This document shows, in pieces, positions 48,306 through 61,009 of a DNA stretch of 64,000 bases. The position numbers and the translations under genes were made by a program. The notes beneath the pieces were generated by a model. That model made no database searches and was not told the origin of the DNA. It was given only the letters and a program-made list of their open reading frames with translations. Source of the stretch: Nymphaea colorata (lineage: Eukaryota > Streptophyta > Magnoliopsida > Nymphaeales > Nymphaeaceae); the NCBI RefSeq assembly GCF_008831285.2, contig NC_045151.1, positions 1,979,544 through 2,043,543 of the forward strand, given 5' to 3'. Every line of letters begins with the position of its first letter. Position 1 is the stretch's first letter.

Positions 48306-49852
48306 CAACATGTTATAATTATTCTTTGAGTTCCTGAGTGTTGTTCTTTGTGATATAAAAAGGAAGAGCAAAGATGTCTTTTCATTTGAATTAATTGTTC
48401 TTGTCATTTGATAGTCTTATTATCCACCAACTTGCTTGGCCATGGGAGACCACAAGATGGGTTTGAAGGGACATTTCAGAACTGCGGTAGCGTTAAGTGG
48501 TAAAATTTTTTCGGGAAATAAAATCCCAAGTAGTTGCCAAGTTGGTGGTGATGTCAATTATTAAAGGCGAAAGTCACTTTTAGGTGGGGGGAGTTTTGTC
48601 TCCTCAACCATCACCCATTGACTTGATTTGGGGCATCCCCCACCACACTTTTGCCTTCAACCTCAACCACATCCCTCTCAGATGAAACCAAGGAAAATTT
48701 GAAAATGAAGCCCTTGACTGTACCTTCCTTCTTAGTTTGGATCCAGTTTGTTCTTATGCTTTACCGGATCCGACTTGATTGGATTTGGATTCAAACTCGG
48801 ATTCTCAACTCCAATCCTTTGAGACCAAATGCTGATCTAGCTAACATAAGATCTGATGGTAATGGGCTCGGATCTTCAATGGGTCTTAGTCAAGTATTGG
48901 ACTTAAATATGAAACTGCACATTGTATTTGAATCTGGGTAGTAGTTGAATTCAAGTCTCTTTACCAGATCCGACCAAACATGAGTCAGGGTAGAGTAGGA
49001 TCAATAATCTGATGCATTTAAGTTCTTACTACCACGGACCTCTCCCACCATTACAACCTTTCAAGAGTGTTTTGACTACTTCAAATCTGAGATCCTTGGA
49101 TTTGATGTGACAAAAGGTCTAGGTAGTGTTTGATTGCGTGGTGCAACTGGTGAAACACTGTAGATGAAGGAAATTTGGTACGGGTTTTCGCTCCTCTATC
49201 AAACGCTAGAAATTTTCACCTTCTTTTTTGGGGTCATCCTGGTTGAAACTTACCACTGTAAAAAGTCGGACCTTGGGGTTAGGGAACCGCTCGTATGTGC
49301 ACCAGTTTTTGTTAAAATTAGCTCTCGAATTGATTCCTCTGGAAAAAGGTTCAGGGAATATGCCGAGTCAAATGAGAATTCAGAGGTGCTTTCGAACCAG
49401 ATTGAATTGGAGTTCTTGTTTTTAATTAAGAAACCAATGAGCAAACTTTTGGAAATTTAAGAAAAATTTTAGAAACCAAAACATACACTGCATGTCAGAA
49501 GTGAGTGAGACAGTGTGTTGAAGTGGTTCTGATTTTATTCATATTATCCGAATCACACACATTTTGACACCATTGATGTTGTGCATCCAAGGTTTTCCTA
49601 CCATCTCCAGCGCCATAATTTGGATTCTAACAAAGTGTTTGTTGTAGAGAAACTGTCTTTGAAGTACAAAGAGACCATAGAAAAAGAACGAAGTTCATGG
49701 TGAACCTCACCTTCACACTTACACACTTATGTAAGTGTCAAAAGGAAAGGAGAATGAGTGACACAGTCAATGCCTTCTTGCAGCCTCTTGCGCCTCTTCC
49801 TGCACCTTAAATGAATTCACCAATCAGGGGCAATGATACATGAGGTAAAGTT
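47831..49852. other. Intergenic, no gene seen
   Basis: A (TA)n tract lies at 48275-48301. 48740-49000 is rich in GGATCCGAC, GGATCTG and GATCTGA words shared with 20640-20760, 26630-26735 and 45900-46060. The 98-codon frame at 49164-49460 has no recognisable domain. Confidence 0.45.
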
Positions 49853-50200
49853 GTGACAACCCGACTCATTTTTGGGCTCCGAACCCTAGTTCGGCAGATC
49901 TCTCACAATCTTCAATACGAGACTAAACTTTTGAGGTGTTACAATCCACCCTCTTAAGGCGCACACATTCGCATGTCTGTGACCTTAGGTTTGAGTGTTG
50001 AAATTGTTCTGACACTAAAGTGACAACCCAACCCACTCTTAAGCTTCGGCCTTAGTTCAAGGGATCCTAACCCGCCCACTAACAGTTTCGGCTCTAAAAG
50101 GCTAGAAATCAGAACCATCATTTCATTAAGGATCTCCTTTATAAGCTCTTAGATCTCTCACAATGTTTAATACGAGACTAGACTTTTGAGATGTTACAAG
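49853..50200. repeat. Direct repeat pair with GACAACCC / GTTACAA boundaries
   Basis: AGATCTCTCACAAT..TACGAGACTARACTTTTGAG and a following GTTACAA occur at about 49900-49945 and again at about 50150-50200; GTGACAACCC starts near 49855 and TGACAACCC near 50022. Likely a fragment of a repetitive element with two related termini. Confidence 0.55.
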
Positions 50201-51499
50201 CATGTTACTGGTTGAATGAGTTCACGAAGGTGATTGTTAGCCATCATGAAATCCATGGTTTGTTGTACCCATTATTATAACCAACAATTGATTTTCTAAC
50301 TACAAATTTTAGATTACTTTCATATGTTTAAATCATCAGAGATCTCATATCACCTTTGAGTCACAAACTTGAGGTAAGTAAACAGAAAGTTAAGGATGCA
50401 TTCATTTTGATTATCTAAAATCACATTTTTTTTCTCAATGCAAAAAGGTAAAATAAGGATTTCAAGTAGGTAAGGTCCTCAACCATGAATTTTACTTTTA
50501 ATGAAGTTTGTGGATATGAACATGAACGGTAAACCAGCGCGGATGACGCTCTGGCTCGACATTGATTTATCAACAAAAAGTTTTGCCCCAAGATAAGGGC
50601 TATGGTAGTCTGGTTGTTTGGACCAGTCCTGGCCAGACGTTTGGAATTTTGCTCTTTACTTTAACGCCCAAAGCTCAACCTTATTCGCCAAGTACCTGCA
50701 ATCTTGATGGGCACCAGGCACATCAATTATCTTCTTCTTTTTAACAGATAAATATATATCAAATGTTCACGTGCATTCAGCCTAGCGATTTAGCAGTCTA
50801 TTCAAGAGTGGTACCTTTTATGTTAGCCTGTGGGCGCAAGGAAGTACCACAGTCATGGCAGAAGAAAACTTGTGATGCATGAAGCAACACATGGAAGATA
50901 ATTCTGGAGATTTTTTTTTTTTTGTGGAACCAGAACTACTGACTTAATTTCACTCATCTGGTCCCTGGGGAAATACTTGTCGTTATTTTGGTTTCATGAA
51001 CCTTCTTGAAGAGGAAAAGGAATATCTTTTGTTTTGTGTTTTTATTTGGTTTGTGGGCGAACTGCCCTGAATTCCAGAAAAGGCGCCTCACTTTTGAGAA
51101 ATTTTCTCACACGGGTCTTCGTGGAACTCACTACTCAGCTGGCCAAGGGAAGTTCATTCTGATCATTGAAAAGGCTACGAAGGTGGGTTCTGCTGCAAGA
51201 GTCGATCGCTTTAATGCCAATCACTTCCTTCTGCAACAGACAGCATAGCAGAGCCCGTGATTAAGAAGAAAATCTCACAACTAACGAGGATGGCGTGAAG
51301 AATGAGGTCCGGTTATCTCGGGGGGAGGCTGCCACAGTTTCAGGTCATGAACAATCACGCAGGTAAATAGAAACAGATTGGTGGCAATGACGGCAAATTG
51401 GTAGAAGATAAAATTTTAGTAGCAGATGTCTCTAGATGATAATTTCAGCGATTAATTTGCAAGAAAGCAGATCCCCTTTTGTTGCAACATTTCCTTTTC
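50201..51499. other. Intergenic; the right part may be an LTR remnant
   Basis: No gene supported. The sequence just upstream of 51500 may be the end of the 5' LTR of the Copia relic, but no second LTR was found. Confidence 0.4.
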
Positions 51500-52740
51500 A
51501 TGGTATCAGAGCTGAGGGATTCCGTGTATCGCATATCGCGGCTGTAACTCTTACAGGGAAAACCGGTATCATGTTGGCAACAAAATACTCTCTTGACAAT
51601 GTCTTGGTTGTCTGACATAAAGGAAAAAAAGAACACAACAACTTGATTTCTGTAGGTCAGCTAGTTACCAGTGCGCTATATATGTTTGTCGCCTCTAGCT
51701 CTTTTATTATCAAGACAAAAACGACCAAGAATGTGCAAGCAACGACAAGCGGACATCGAGGACCAAATTCGAAGCAGTATTTTGCTAGGATTAGATTTAA
51801 TTCCGCATGGCCAGCAGTTTGGCATGGTTGTCTGGGGCATCCTCATGCCCACACCATTGAGTTTTTGTCTAAGGAGAAAGCTGATTAGATTTTTTCGATG
51901 CCAAGAAGCTGATTACTTTATCAAACAATAAAACCAATGTCTCTGTTTGTCATATGGGAAAGGCCACTCATCGCCATCCTTCCAATAAATGACGATTGTC
52001 ACCAATCTTTTGCAAAAGGGACTTATGGGGGGACCTGCTCCCATCTCTTCATGTCAAAATATCCATTTCTATGCATTGTTATTGAACAAAACATTCATGA
52101 TTCCTGGTCTTTTCCTTTCAAAGGCAAGTTTGAATTCTTTATTAGCAAATTTATGGTGTTTCATACCTCAGTTTAGAGTTGCCATGAAAATTTTCCAAAC
52201 CGATGAAGGATGAGCATTTAATGGCAGTGTTTTAGTCGAATATTAGCAGCATAGAATTCAGTACTTCAAAGTTTGTTCAAAAGCACTCTCGAAATATAGT
52301 CGTTGGGCAAAAACATGTCACTGAATTGGGCTTAACCATGATATTTCATAGTGGGCTTCCTATCAGCAATTGCAGTTTCTTTTAATCTTTTGCGCTGGCT
52401 TGTGATTGTCTTCTTGGACAATTCGATTTTAAAAATGCTTCTCCAAATAAATATTTGATTGAGATATTCTATAATCAACAACCTCTTGGTTTTAAATATC
52501 CGGCATATCTAAATCATATTTGTAAACTATGTCGGGCTTTATATGGTCTCAAGAAGGCATTTGTGCCTATGATTGTTTTGCACAGTTCTCTCTTGACAAA
52601 GGATTTCAAACCAGCTCAGAAATCTTGTCATTATTTGTTCATAATCAAGAGGATCTGCTACCCTGCTCCTACTTTATGTGGAGAATAACTTACTTAAGGG
52701 GACTTGCCAAATTTCTCTTTTTACCTACAGCAAGTACAGG
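51500..52740 (+). mobile_element. Internally deleted Ty1/Copia relic
   Basis: TGGTATCAGAGCT at 51500 is a Copia primer-binding site. Within about 60 bp the sequence is already in the C-terminal protease region (KYSLDNVLVV, NNLISVGQLV), so gag is deleted. Then come the pre-integrase motif VWHGCLGHPHAHTIEFL, integrase fragments (DLWG, FQTDEG) and a reverse transcriptase fragment (KLCRALYGLKKA). Frameshifts and stops are frequent. It differs from the element at 5802. Confidence 0.8.
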
Positions 52741-54467
52741 CTGAATGTGCCATGAATGATATGGGAATCTCCATACTTTCATGGCTTTCAAGTCCATCAG
52801 ACTCCTTCAGGTTTGTTTTTTTTATTCAACACAAATGTGCTAATGATATCATCGCCAGGGCAACTACATGAAATTGTAAACCCATAACAACTCCTATTGT
52901 TGCCATTGTGGGGCAGAAGTCCCATCTTCTCACGTTACTCGATACTGTAGCTTAGTTGGGGCATTACAGTATCCAACGTTTATTTTGCCAGATTTACATT
53001 ATGCAGTTAATTATATGTGCCACTTCATGCATAGCGCTTCCTGGATATGGTTGATTTGCAGAATGAGTGTTCTGCAAATGAAGCACGCTCTTATGATTTA
53101 AGTCTTATGCTTTTATCCTCCTATGAGTCATGATCCATGACCACAATCTTGAATTAACAATTTGAAACCTTAGTGCTGATGTATGAGAACTTTGTATTTT
53201 TCTGGAAATTCTTTGACCAACGATTTATCAGGGTAAATAGTCTCTGTTGAAGATGATTAGATGATGTCACACATGTCTTCTCTATGTTACATCTAGTCAA
53301 TGATATTTTATTCTTTATTTTCCTCTTTCAAGCTTAATTTTTTATGGGCACTATTTTGAAATACAGGATTAATTCTATGTTCTATCAAGAAGCTGTGTCT
53401 TTGATCATATTGCAGTAATTGCTGATTCTGCCAAAAAAACTGATCAAAGTCGACCTGTTGGAGAAAAGGCTAAACATGTTTGCTACTTACTGTCAAGAAT
53501 ATCACTTTCAAGACTATGATCTTTCTGCTTAAATTCATTATTATTTGTGGACAGAGATAGACAATGTGATGTGATGTCATGATGGATGCAGTTCAAGTGC
53601 TACTCAAATACCTTAGATGAACGTTTTGTGTAATCACATGCATTTATGTAATTTCCAAGAGTAGCATACCAGCAATCACTTGGACATGGATAGCTCCAGT
53701 TGGACATTGGTGCAATCTTCTACTGCACCACGACTTTTTAGCTTTGTGCTACTCGTCAGCCTGGTGTCAACTGATCTCAGATTACTGTAGCATCTGATTC
53801 TGCCCCTAGTAGTCATAGAGACAGCCTTATCTTTCCTGAGCGGTGATGGTGATGACAGTCTCTTTTGTGTCAAAACACTTTACCAAGCCTTTGGCTGCAT
53901 TTGGTTGAGCATGAACATCAACTTTACTGCTGTTGAATTGGATAGACTTAGAAAAAAACCAGCTAGTTTCCATGTCAGCTCAGAAAAGATGATGCATATT
54001 TGGCTGCTTTATTCCCCCCTACCACCACCAGTGGAAATAAAGCAAGATCCTTCTTTTGGTTGGATACCTTTCACTCAAAATTCTATGCTGTTGGATACCA
54101 CTATATGAAAAGGGCAGTAGTAGCCGGCCATGACACACCAAACCTAACCTATGATAACTTTACCTAAAGCAAATATTAGAGGGAGCCACATGGTCTTAGT
54201 ATGATGCATTCCCTTGAAAGCTTTGCTTTTATAAAATAATTTGCAGTCTGACAATTTTGCAGTTCTTTAAGGACTGCACATGGTTATGAACGACAGACTG
54301 TGTCATCTTCTAGGAAGAAGGATGCCCACTAGAGCCTCTTGGGCCACCAGACGTGGCAGTCGTTCTTTATGACATGTCATGACCGTGACATGACGTGGAA
54401 ACTTTTGACTGCAAGATAATATAAGGAGAGGGGCTTCCATGGCAGAGGAGGCAGTGGATGAGAGAAG
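52741..54467. other. Intergenic, no gene seen
   Basis: No recognisable domain. The region just before 54468 holds a possible TATA element (ATATAAGG, 54418-54425) for the small gene that follows. Confidence 0.5.
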
Positions 54468-54698
54468 ATGGCGGTGAAGCAAGTAAGCAGCAAGCAAGAG
54501 GCAGTTGCTCTTGTGAGTGTCCATGCAAGGAAGACCATCAGTCCATGGCGTCGGCTGATGTGTTGGAGGAAGCTGGTGTGGAGGATAAAGGCACAATGGA
54601 GGCAAGCCACGAGGTTGCACAAGCAGAGGAAGAAGTTCAGCTATGACATCTATAGTTACTGTCAAAATTTTGATGATGGCATTCGATATGATCTGTAG
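54468..54698 (+). CDS. Small basic plant protein with C-terminal YD-SY-NFDDG motif
   Basis: A 76-residue intronless frame. The N-terminal half is basic and Trp-rich (SPWRRLMCWRKLVWRIKAQW), and the C-terminus carries FSYDIYSYCQNFDDG. I recall a plant-specific family of small proteins with a basic Trp-rich centre and a C-terminal YDPxSYxxNFDDG motif; function is not known to me. An ATATAAGG element about 45 bp upstream would give a very short leader. Overlapping frames on both strands are open, but only this one carries a recognisable motif. It stands alone, without neighbouring genes within several kb. Confidence 0.6.
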   Translation: MAVKQVSSKQEAVALVSVHARKTISPWRRLMCWRKLVWRIKAQWRQATRLHKQRKKFSYDIYSYCQNFDDGIRYDL

Positions 54699-55939
54699 AC
54701 ACAGTAGGTAAGATGTCTATAAGACAGGAGAAGGGGAATTCTGCTTCCTTTTCATGGAAACACAGATTTTACTTCAACTTTTTGTTTTTATCTTGTTTCT
54801 GTACATATCTTACTGTATAGTTCCTTGGAGGTGATTCAATCATCACTGCACTGAAGTTTGCTTTTGAACTGTGAATATCAGAAAGTCTTTCTTAAAAGTT
54901 CTTGTCACCGAGTTCATGACAACTTTCACCTTGGACTGATCCCCAGATAATGGAGATCTCAAAGTCTTTGTATCGTGGTCATCATTGTTTATATCCTTGA
55001 CGAATGACTTCAGCTTCGGTGCTCAATTCCAACTTAGCGATTTTTTTTCTTCTTTTCTTAGGAGCAAGCACATTGTATCATGTGATAAAACTGGTTCGGT
55101 CACTTGTCATATGAGCAGGTCATTATATATGATTTGTAGGTGAGAATATCTTTTAATCAATGGTTTTGGTCTTTTAATCAATGGTTTTTTGTAGAAGGTC
55201 AGTGTTCATGTACTTAATCTTCTCCTCCGCAAGAGGTGGCAGCTTAAATTAGACTTGGAGTAATATATAGACGAAGATCTTTGAGACTCTCTTCCTTCTA
55301 GGAGACGTTTTGGATGACAACCGGTCCTACATGAGTAGGTGTAAATCAAACCCCAACTATGTAAGTCCAGCCTCGATTATCCATTTCTTCCATTCTCTTA
55401 CCTGTATTTCCAGAAATGCCGTCTGTTAATGCGCGCGAGAGAGTAGAAGAAATTTCAATTTGGAAGAAAGCCTTTCGTATATAATTCAACAAAATCTTGT
55501 TAGAATCCGATACTTTTGGTTGAAATCTGTTGTATTCAAACAATAGTAGTTGAATGCCTAAAAGCTGCAATTTTATACTTGAAAAGCGTTTATTGAGTTT
55601 GGTTAATGACCATGTGTTTTTTCACTCAAAAATGACGGTAAAAAGACTTAAGTTGGACGGCAAAATGGAGATGCATTCCAAGACATTAGACCTTTCTCCC
55701 CTGAGATGAGGAGATCAGTCTACACATGAAAGAAACAAAAGAACATTTAGATTTAGATTGTGTGAAAGGGCCCATAAAGAAATCAGGTGATTAGACAAGC
55801 ACAAAGCCTTTTTTTAATTTCAAAAAATCACCACCACCCTTTTATCCACTTTGCATAAGGATGACACAACCACTTAGTGTTTTTCCTAAGGTCTATATAT
55901 ATGTATATAAAGAAAACTGAACCTTCATGGAGATATCAA
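54699..55939. other. Intergenic / 3' flank of the small gene
   Basis: No supported gene. Confidence 0.5.
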
Positions 55940-56590
55940 AACTAAACCGTTCATCAAAAGTGAGGGACGGTTTAGGTAAATCTTTTCTTTTATTATTTTT
56001 TTAACTTCCCTACTCTCCATCGTGAGGAAAAGGCAGGGGAGATTCGTCCCCCTGCCAACCGCCGGTGCCGCACATGCGGTCGGCCAGTGCCGCTTGATCG
56101 TGCTGCACTGGCCGACAGCACCGGCAGCAGGGGGGACAAACCCCCCCTCCCCTTTCCTCTGCCCATCGGGTGTGAAGGAAAACCTCTCCAAGCAGCTCCC
56201 CTCTACTGTTGGCTGTTGCCGGCGAGGCCAATGCGGCTCCCCCTGCTGTCGCCGACGAGGCTGACGCCGCCCCGCCCGGCGGCGTGGGCTTCGCCGCCTC
56301 CTGGTCTCTCCCATGCCTCTACCCATTGTGGGTAGAGGATCTCCTCTACCCATAGGAACGGGAGCCACTGGGTGGCTCCCCCCACGGGGTGGCGCCCCCC
56401 ATCGGGCCATCACCGTCGGGTCCACCGGATGGTGTGGCCTCGACGCCGTACGGGGGACCCCCTTCCTTTCAAGAGGAGACAGAGAAAAAGGGAGAGGAAG
56501 GAAGAGGAGAGGGATCAAGGAGAGTGAAGGAAGGGAGAATTGAGACTGAAAATCTAGACCGTTCGATTTTAGATCGACGGTCTAGAGAAA
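55940..56590. repeat. GC-rich island flanked by hairpins
   Basis: About 500 bp (56030-56530) is strongly GC-rich in an otherwise AT-rich region, leaving long frames open on both strands (197 codons on minus). The left edge has a hairpin AAACCGT...ACGGTTT (55944-55973) and the right edge a hairpin CTAGACCGT...ACGGTCTAG (56553-56584). Inside are further inverted repeats: CGGCCAGTGC/GCACTGGCCG and CCTCTACCCA/TGGGTAGAGG. No protein domain is recognisable, so this is more likely a repetitive or captured GC-rich segment than a gene. Confidence 0.55.
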
Positions 56591-57240
56591 GAGAGAAATT
56601 TAGACTTTTGACCTTTAAAATATTTCTTCCATCACAAAATCTGTCCGAAGGTTGAACACCAACATGCCGCCTGCGTTCTACCTGCTTTTGAGGGATTTCT
56701 CAAGCCAACTGTAATGTAATTTTATCAATTCAACGACCAGATAGGTGGTTGTCTTTAGTTCTTGATCGAATCTGATAATATGCGCCATATGTGCATGAGT
56801 TTTCACATGATTTTTCATGCATCCGTATGGTTAATGATTAAACTACTCTTATAAGAAAATTTTTTTGTATTGACAAAATTGAAAATGAAAAAAAGTAAAA
56901 AAGGACATTTCTTTTTAATAAATTACTTAAAGTACTCTCCCCTCCTTTGCTGCGCACGGTGCACCTTGAGCATGTAACTTCTTCTCATTCTTGATGGGTT
57001 GAAGACAAACTCTTGGAGCATTACGCGTCGCTGCTTTTCCCTTTACTATCCAACTACTAAAGTCAAAAGAGTAGGTGAAATATTTTGAGAGGTCAAGTAA
57101 GGAACCCTACCCATAAGCCCACTTAAATTAGCTTATAATGAAAGTTAAACAACTCAATCAGTTCAAGCTACACATGGGTGTTGCCAATCACATCAATATT
57201 TTTTGAGATTCAATGCATCCAAACATGGTTTTTACCAATT

Positions 57241-57318
<78 letters not shown>

Positions 57319-60127
57319 TTCACAAATAATATTCCACAAAAACATTCACAATTTTGACCAAAAAAATCTACAAAAAATATGCAAAAGGTCTGTCGCTGCA
57401 CTGATATGACGGCTATTTAGTTGTATCCATGTGACTTAGAGAGAAAGTTGTGTGTGCCGTCCATATGGTACGTAGTAAAAGATGAAAGGATATTTTGCTA
57501 ATTTGTTTAATAAAAAAAATTAATGTGAACTAAAGGTATTTTAATCATTAACAAAAATTCTTGCACCAATATAAACTGCCTTGTGAACCTTAATGCTCAA
57601 TCAAGAGATTATCTGCTGCACACAGATTCACGAAGGTTGTCTTACAAAATGAAAATGAAGCAGGTGGTGGCTCATGAATGCAAAGCCTTTCAGCAGCAAT
57701 GCGTATTGGAAAAGCAGGTAGGAAAAGTGTGTTAAAAACAATCAATTATCACTGCTTGGGGAGGATGAAGGAGAATATTTTTACCACATTCGTTGAATAT
57801 GACACTGCCACACCATAATCTTTCCTCCACTTTATAGAGTTGGAGGGTCATTCGAGGTCCAATTTCCTGAAGTTTGTCCCCCTTTTTTTTATATATATAG
57901 ATTCTCTGTTTACTCTGTCGAGATCATGCTGCTTCATCTTTTTCATCTTTCGCTTCACTTTCTGATCCATGTTCAGCCTTCACATGTGGGAGAAGGAAAT
58001 GAGTTTCTGGTCCAAGTGAAGACTCTAGGTTGCATTTGATTCCCCCACAGATCTTAGATCCAAGGGACGATCGCTCAAATCCATAGTTGAATTGTAGATT
58101 TCAGCATCCACCCCTCAACGTGGATCTCAAATCCATGCTTCAGATTTAGGTGGGAATCATAGATTATGATTCGAAACCTTTTACGGTTCAGAAATAAAAC
58201 GCATTGGACGTGACAGTGACCACTCCAAGAGTTCAACCCGAGTTTTTAAAAGAGCCGGACAACCTGGTCATCCACCCCACGAGATATTTTTTTAATGCTA
58301 CTCAAGCCATCGACATTTAGTATGACATCTTGAATGAGAACTTCTGGCTCCACATCTTGGTGAAATAATGAAGTCAAGACCTTAGATCTAGTTCATTTCT
58401 TGGCTGAGATTATTTTATCACCTTCAATTTGTCTGGCGCAACTGAATCTGAATTGGAAATAGCATTCCGTAGAATTAGCAAATAAGCCACCCATGTGGAA
58501 GATCAAGAGTATAGTCACGAAAAATGTGTTTTTTTTCTAAAAAATGCATTAAAAACACAAACAAATAAGTCAACCAAATAACCGGCAAAAAAATGCCCCT
58601 TACAGGAAAACAAAAAAAAAAATGTGTTTTTCCCTTTATTTCATTTTAGGCTTCTCTTCACAGTTTTTCAATGCCAAACTGTTTGTTTCCATTTTTAAAT
58701 TTTTATTTGCTGCTTTTTTTTAGTTTTTAAATGCCAAACGGCAAAAGATTATTTATGTTTAAAAAAAATTATAATATTTGCCCCTTTTTTCAAGCTGTCC
58801 AAGAAAAAGCTGATCATTTTAAACATGACAATGATATTTGATTCAAGAGTAATTGCCCTCCTCTGCACCACATGCCATAAAAAAGTGAAGGGGGGGCAGG
58901 ACATGGAGGTAAAGAAAAACATTACCATCTATTTTTCAATGAAAAATTAAAAAAATACAATTTATCGAAAAACAAAACTAATCTGCAAAAAAGTGTAAAA
59001 ACTACCAAGATGGTTCATTCTTTAATGGAACTAAAATGTGCAAACATTTAAATAACAAAAATGCAAATTGGCAAGGAAAGAAGCTCCTTCCCTTTGGCCT
59101 TAGGAACAACTATCCATGTGAGAAGGATAGTAAGTGTAGCATGGATCCACACTGCATAGGTATGAACTAACTACTCCTCAAAACAGGAAGACATGCATGA
59201 TAACAAAGTCAGTGGCAACCTGAAGATTCCTTATATCAGGCTAGGACCCACATCCCTGTGTGGTCAGTCTGCCCACATGACCTGCAGAGCCCAGTTTCGG
59301 TGCCATGGGCAACATCATCCAGTTTCCGTACAAGCATTATTTCTCCATAAACCTAAGTTAGGACCATGCATGCATTTAAACTGAGCCCAATAGGCCCATG
59401 CCGAGCCTGAGCCGGCTTAAATTGAATTGAGTCAGCTTGGATGAGCCCGGATGAGCCTGCGCCTAGCCTAAGTCCAGGCCAAGTCCAAAACTGACACAAA
59501 AATGATGCCATACCATTCTATGCTACAGCGAGAACCATTCTTACCAATCCCTAATCACATTTTAGCCAACTCATAAGCAAAACAGATCAGTGCAACAGGT
59601 GTTGGTATGTGACACTTCAAATAAAACTATATCAAGAAGAAGATGACACCATCAGTATGGGAATTCAATCAACTATCAAAAACACCAATGGTCACAAGAT
59701 GGCCATCAAAGCCATGAACAGCCAGCACCAAAAGATGAGATCACATACTTGGTTAATAAACAGAGATGAGTTAAGAAATGATTACTTTTGGACTACAGAA
59801 AACTGTTTAAAGGTTAACAAAAGCACTACAAGTTATGTGGAGGGTATGCTTATGGGAGGAATTACTGATGGCAATGTTGTCCAAATTCAAGATTGTAAAA
59901 TTGAAGTCACAAGATATAATATTTAGGTTTCCGATACAACAGGATAAGGAAATTGAAACAGATGTAAAAGAAGATGCAGAAACTGAAGAAGATACCATCA
60001 ACCAGGATTTCTATTGATAGAATATGTGATAAGACAGTAGTTTTAAGATTAAAGGAATGTATGCATATGTTAAGATGGATGTAAAAATGTAAAGAAGGAA
60101 GAGCGAATACTTGAGAACCAATCTACG
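56591..60127. other. Intergenic, microsatellites only
   Basis: (CT)n at 57245-57285 runs directly into (TA)n to 57314. 59390-59480 is rich in GAGCCTGAGCC/GATGAGCC words. The frame at 59609-59926 has no recognisable domain. No gene supported. Confidence 0.5.
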
Positions 60128-60135
60128 CATTTTAC

Positions 60136-60678
60136 TAGGGGTGAACAACGAGTCCAGCTCGAGCTTGACTCGTTAAATCTCGACTCGTGAACGAGTTTGA
60201 GCCGAGTCATTTGCTTAATGAGTTGAACTCGAGTTCATGAGTCAACTAGTTCAAATAATCGAGTTGAGTTCGAGCTCAACACGTAACTGCCGAGTTGACC
60301 TTGAGCCTTAATCGAGTTTGTCGAGCCTTAATTAAGTCGATATATTCAAATGAGTTTACGACTTTGTTGAGCCTTAATCGAGTCGAGCTCAAGTTCAACA
60401 CAACGATGAATATCAATTGTATTCAAACGAGTTTGTCGAACCTTAATCGAGTCGAGCTCGACCTCAACACGTAACGATGAATGTCAATTCTATTCAAAAG
60501 AGTTTGTCGAGCCTTAATCGAGTCAAGCTCAAGCTCAACACGTAACTGCCGAGTCGAGCTCGAGCTATTTCTGTCGAGCTATTATGGAGCTCGAGTCAAG
60601 TTGAACTCGAGGTTTCATTAGTCAAACCGAGCTCAAGCTGCCTGAACTCGGGCTTGACTCAGCCCGTGTTCACCCCTA
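60136..60678. mobile_element. Non-autonomous hAT element made of GAGCTCGA sub-repeats
   Basis: Perfect 12-bp inverted ends TAGGGGTGAACA / TGTTCACCCCTA bound 543 bp. Flanking octamers CATTTTAC (60128-60135) and CATTTACC (60679-60686) are a decayed 8-bp target duplication, as for hAT. The interior is imperfect repeats of TTGTCGAGCCTTAATCGAGT with CAAGCTCAACACGTAAC, about 80-120 bp apart. It has no coding capacity. Confidence 0.75.
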
Positions 60679-60686
60679 CATTTACC

Positions 60687-61009
60687 AATGAAATGAATAT
60701 AATAGAAGAGATTATCTATTTCATAAAGAGTGACAGAGCTAGAAATGTAAACTAGGCTGGGGCAGAATCCGCAGTAAAAGTAGCCGCTTGTCCAACCAAA
60801 AGTTGGAAGTTGGTTTACGCAAATACTAGTTCCTAAGTCTATCAAGGACAACACAATGAAAAAAGATGCCACAGGTTAATACATGAGATTAGCAAATATA
60901 GAACCAAAGTTCCATGCAAAATTGCAACAAAGATATCGATATCACCTCACTTGACATGAACCAACAAGAATGGTTATTATTACTCGAGCATATCACATCA
61001 CAGGCCTAC
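60687..61009. other. Intergenic, no gene seen
   Basis: No supported feature between the hAT element and the Myb-like relic. Confidence 0.5.

Noticed and set aside
54303-54665. 120-codon minus frame antisense to the small gene
   Set aside because: No recognisable motif; the plus frame carries a family-like C-terminus and an upstream TATA-like element.
55925-56518. 197-codon minus frame in the GC-rich island
   Set aside because: High GC suppresses stop codons on both strands; there is no recognisable domain and overlapping frames are equally open.
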